NCBI GenBank assembly: GCA_021811625.1
Contig: JAJZNU010000003.1
Coordinates: 32,461 to 96,460 of the forward strand
Direction of reading: 5' to 3'
DNA length: 64,000 nt
From: a bacterium
Lineage (GTDB): Bacteria > Patescibacteriota > Saccharimonadia > Saccharimonadales > UBA4665
Shown: positions 62,050-64,000 of the stretch, in pieces
How positions within the stretch are numbered: the stretch's first letter is position 1
How the letters are laid out: every line of letters begins with the position of its first letter
The notes under the pieces: model-generated
Told to the model about the DNA's origin: nothing
Seen by the model: the letters and a program-made list of their open reading frames with translations, nothing else
The model's database searches: none
Program-made: the position numbers and the translations under genes

Positions 62050-63294
62050 TTAAGAAATGGTCTTTTCTTTAGTCAACTTCTCGATAATCTCAGCTGTGGA
62101 CAGCGACTCGCTAGCGCCGCTCTTTAATTCTTTCAATGAGTAAACCCCTTCACTTAGTTCTTTTTCGCCGATTACCAGAACGTATTTAACACCCTTCTTA
62201 TCGGCCGATCGAAGTTGTTTATCGAGTTTGCGTCCGCTCAAGTCAACCGACAAGTTGATTCCTGATTGGCGAATCTTGTCTATAACCTGTTGCGCCTGGA
62301 GGAAGACATCACCGGCCAGCACCACCGCAACGGACGTTTCCGGCTTTAAGGCAGGGAGTAAACTGTGTATCTGCAAAAAGTATTTTAGCGTGACATCGCC
62401 CATCCCAAAGCCGACCGTCGGCAAAGGCTCGACACCGAACTGCGCCACCAACCCGTCATAGCGTCCTCCGCCAAACATCGATCGGTTATTTTCCGGATGT
62501 TTGTCAAAGACTTCAAAAACGATGTCGGTGTAATAATCGAAACCCCTGGCTAGACTTGGTACGAAGACGACCCGAAAACCAAGTTGCTGACAAGCGTCGA
62601 TTAATTTTCTGATCTCGTCATTAGGTTGCGCGGAGGTAAGATATTCCAACAGTTTATCGGGATTTTTTACCTGCTTACGGAGTTTTTCGGTTAACTCTTC
62701 ACGACTTAGCTTTTCGAACATGTCGACACTTCTTATAACGTCAGTAACACCGGTAATTACTCCTACCGAAGTAATGGCCTCTCCTAGTGCTTTGCGGGAA
62801 TTGACGCGAATCTCGTACATATCTTCCGATGCTCCGTAAGCCCTAAATATAGAATTAGCTACTTGGAGCATTTCAATCTCTGCAGAGATGTCCTCGACCC
62901 CGAATAGATCGACATTAAGCTGCCAGTGCTCCCTCAGCCGTCCGTGTTGCGGCCGCTCATAACGCCAGACGTTGGGAATCGAGTACCACCTTAGCGGGTA
63001 GGCCAGTTCTTGTCGTCTGGCGGCCACCATGCGACTGACTGTCGGTGTCATCTCGGGACGAATTGTAACTTTGCGTCCACCTCTGTCTTCGAAACTGTAT
63101 GTCTGTTGGGAAACTATCTCTTCACTGGTTTTACTGAGATAAAGTTCTATCGGCTCAAGTATCGGAGCGTCATATTCCTCATAACCATAACTTTCCACGA
63201 CCTGCCTGATTACCGAGAACATGTACTTCATGAGACGTTTATCTTCGGGATAAAAATCTCTGGCGCCTTTATATGGTTTCGTGGATAGCGGCAT
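62050..63294 (-). CDS. hisS: Histidyl-tRNA synthetase
   Basis: 414 residues, class II synthetase. Motif 2 region RYERPQHGRLREHWQLNVDLFG, the His-binding RGFDYYTDIVFE and motif 3 (MFGGGRYDGL, then GFGMGDV) are clear. A C-terminal anticodon-binding domain of about 90 residues is present. A TATAAT box lies 11 nt before the ATG. Confidence 0.96.
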   Translation of the reverse strand: MPLSTKPYKGARDFYPEDKRLMKYMFSVIRQVVESYGYEEYDAPILEPIELYLSKTSEEIVSQQTYSFEDRGGRKVTIRPEMTPTVSRMVAARRQELAYPLRWYSIPNVWRYERPQHGRLREHWQLNVDLFGVEDISAEIEMLQVANSIFRAYGASEDMYEIRVNSRKALGEAITSVGVITGVTDVIRSVDMFEKLSREELTEKLRKQVKNPDKLLEYLTSAQPNDEIRKLIDACQQLGFRVVFVPSLARGFDYYTDIVFEVFDKHPENNRSMFGGGRYDGLVAQFGVEPLPTVGFGMGDVTLKYFLQIHSLLPALKPETSVAVVLAGDVFLQAQQVIDKIRQSGINLSVDLSGRKLDKQLRSADKKGVKYVLVIGEKELSEGVYSLKELKSGASESLSTAEIIEKLTKEKTIS

Positions 63295-63305
63295 ATCTGA
63301 ACTAC

Positions 63306-63311
63306 ATTATA
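63306..63311 (-). promoter_or_regulatory. -10 box of hisS, near-leaderless
   Basis: TATAAT on the minus strand, ending 11 nt before the hisS ATG; the predicted leader is about 4 nt and no ribosome-binding site fits. Confidence 0.5.
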
Positions 63312-63343
63312 TCCCTAATTATCTTTTGTCTCGCTACGACGAA

Positions 63344-63420
63344 TGGTGGGTGATGAGGGGCTCGAACCCCCGACCTCCTCGGTGTAAACGAGGCGCTCTA
63401 GCCAACTGAGCTAATCACCC
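63344..63420 (-). tRNA. tRNA-Val (anticodon TAC)
   Basis: Acceptor GGGTGAT/ATCACCC, anticodon stem CCTCG/CGAGG with loop TTTACAC, T loop TTCGAGC. Encoded CCA after discriminator A. It lies upstream of hisS on the same strand. Confidence 0.95.
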
Positions 63421-63494
63421 CTAACAAGTCTGCATAATTGTATCAGAAAATGTCCATTCTCAATAGCTTAAGATGGTGGTAGAATAACAGATAT

Positions 63495-63578
63495 GCGCGA
63501 GTGGCGGAATGGTAGACGCGCTACTTTGAGGTGGTAGTCCTGCAAGGGGTGGAGGTTCAAGTCCTCTCTCGCGCACCA
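63495..63578 (+). tRNA. tRNA-Leu (anticodon GAG), class II
   Basis: Acceptor GCGCGAG/CTCGCGC. Anticodon arm CTACT-TTGAGGT-GGTAG gives anticodon GAG. Long variable arm, T loop TTCAAGT, encoded CCA. Confidence 0.93.
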
Positions 63579-63934
63579 AGATCAATACCAGATACCGATT
63601 TATATTTTTATTAGAAGATTTACGCTTCTGACTTGAACAGGAACTCCGAATAGTTAAAGAATAGCTATTGGATTATGAAATGAAATTTGGGAATCCATAA
63701 TATGATCATACTTTTGATTCCCTTGCTGGCTCCAGTTTAATCAAGAAATCATCATCAAGAAATAATCACTAAAGATGATAGTGTTAAGGAGTGAGAACTT
63801 GCAGGGCAATCGCACTTACCACCCCAATAATTTCTCCAGATACTTTGTGTTCCTACCGGCTTTGTGCCGGCTACCCGCGCGTAGCCCTCAATCCGGACAC
63901 TTGCGGACCCTCTTGTAGGTTTTGAATCCGGACA
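63579..63934. other. Gene-free, hairpin-rich stretch before an insertion sequence
   Basis: No credible gene in 356 nt. It holds a spaced hairpin GGGAATC (63689-63695) / GATTCCC (63716-63722) and a tandem-like TCAAGAAATCA / TCAAGAAATAATCA pair near 63740-63768. Two adjacent GC hairpins, CCGGC/GCCGG and GGCTAC/GTAGCC, lie between about 63856 and 63887. The latter sit just outside the likely insertion-sequence end. Confidence 0.4.
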
Positions 63935-63936
63935 CT
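63890..63936. repeat. Two direct copies of AATCCGGACACT at the insertion-sequence end
   Basis: Copies at 63890-63901 and 63925-63936 on the plus strand (AGTGTCCGGATT on the minus strand). The inner copy overlaps the transposase stop codon. The outer copy may be the terminal repeat of the element. Confidence 0.5.
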
Positions 63937-64000
63937 ATGTTGACTTTCTCTGAACTGCTCGGTACTCCTCTAATGCTTCATTGGGTGTTTTGTAGCCCAG
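63935..64000 (-). CDS. Transposase C-terminus (IS3/IS481-like, partial)
   Basis: Only the last 21 codons are inside the window. They read LGYKTPNEALEEYRAVQRKST then TAG, the usual end of DDE integrase-type transposases (the NyrTPyEAL block that closes the rve domain). The rest lies beyond position 64000, so family and integrity cannot be fixed. Confidence 0.7.
   Translation of the reverse strand: MGYKTPNEALEEYRAVQRKST

Noticed and set aside
1-64000. UGA recoding to glycine, as in some CPR lineages
   Set aside because: TGA is used as a terminal stop in many genes here, including ATGA overlaps, and only a CCA-anticodon tRNA-Trp is seen.
1-64000. CRISPR arrays, rRNA genes or a replication origin
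   Set aside because: No regularly spaced repeats, no rRNA segments and no DnaA-box cluster were noticed while reading.

Overview
The window is one continuous bacterial chromosome segment. The best lineage guess is the Candidate Phyla Radiation (Patescibacteria), probably a free-living or environmental Saccharibacteria-like organism. This is inference, from the compact ribosomal operons without rpmD (L30), Cys-free forms of RpoC, L36, L33 and S14, many short or absent mRNA leaders, a soluble GT/GH57/GH15 glucan module, and large Cys-containing secreted proteins. UGA is used as an ordinary stop (for example in ATGA overlaps), so the Gracilibacteria/Absconditabacteria code is not in use.

Layout. 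1-9200 (mostly minus): 3' end of a nusG-secE unit, an orphan soluble PAS histidine kinase, a YgjP-like metalloprotease, a P-loop kinase, tRNA-Trp (plus), a PfaD/nitronate-monooxygenase-like flavoenzyme, a two-gene ABC exporter, and a secreted DUF922-like protein. 9339-15021 (plus): glutamate dehydrogenase, then a tight operon of a glycogen-synthase-like glycosyltransferase, a GH57 amylase and a GH15 glucoamylase. 15024-17329: rpmG, three tRNAs (Thr-GGT, Thr-TGT, Tyr-GTA), a 121-bp element with terminal inverted repeats beside tRNA-Tyr, a Phd/RelE-type toxin-antitoxin pair, and a RdgB/HAM1 pyrophosphatase. 17482-20915 (minus): a membrane redox operon of tail-anchored FNR-type reductase, ApbE, ferric-reductase-like heme protein and a BsuPI-like anchored protein.

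21422-29219 (minus): TPR protein, DNA polymerase III delta', RluA-type pseudouridine synthase and trpS, preceded by infA-rpmJ-rpsM-rpsK-rpsD-rpoA-rplQ-rplM-rpsI. 29343-36066 (plus): a four-gene surface/secretion island, including a 1361-aa secreted multidomain protein, inserted against the grain between infA and secY, where many bacteria carry adk and map. 36137-51749 (minus): secY, the spc and S10 operons, tuf, fusA, rpsG, an unrecognised 77-aa four-cysteine gene, and rpsL. 51857-59271: rpoC and rpoB. 59566-63294: clpP under a CIRCE operator, tig, a YdjM-like membrane protein and hisS. 63344-64000: tRNA-Val, tRNA-Leu and the end of an insertion sequence.

How it fits together. Most of the window is the core translation and transcription machinery, packed head to tail with overlapping start and stop codons. 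Protein quality control (trigger factor, ClpP) sits beside rpoB, and clpP is wired to HrcA-type heat-shock repression. The most unusual parts are the loss of both zinc sites in RpoC, the four-cysteine gene inside the str operon, the structured leader and giant surface protein between infA and secY, the split NOX-like redox operon with ApbE, the small TIR element at tRNA-Tyr, and a series of promoters whose -10 boxes lie only 7-15 nt from the start codon.
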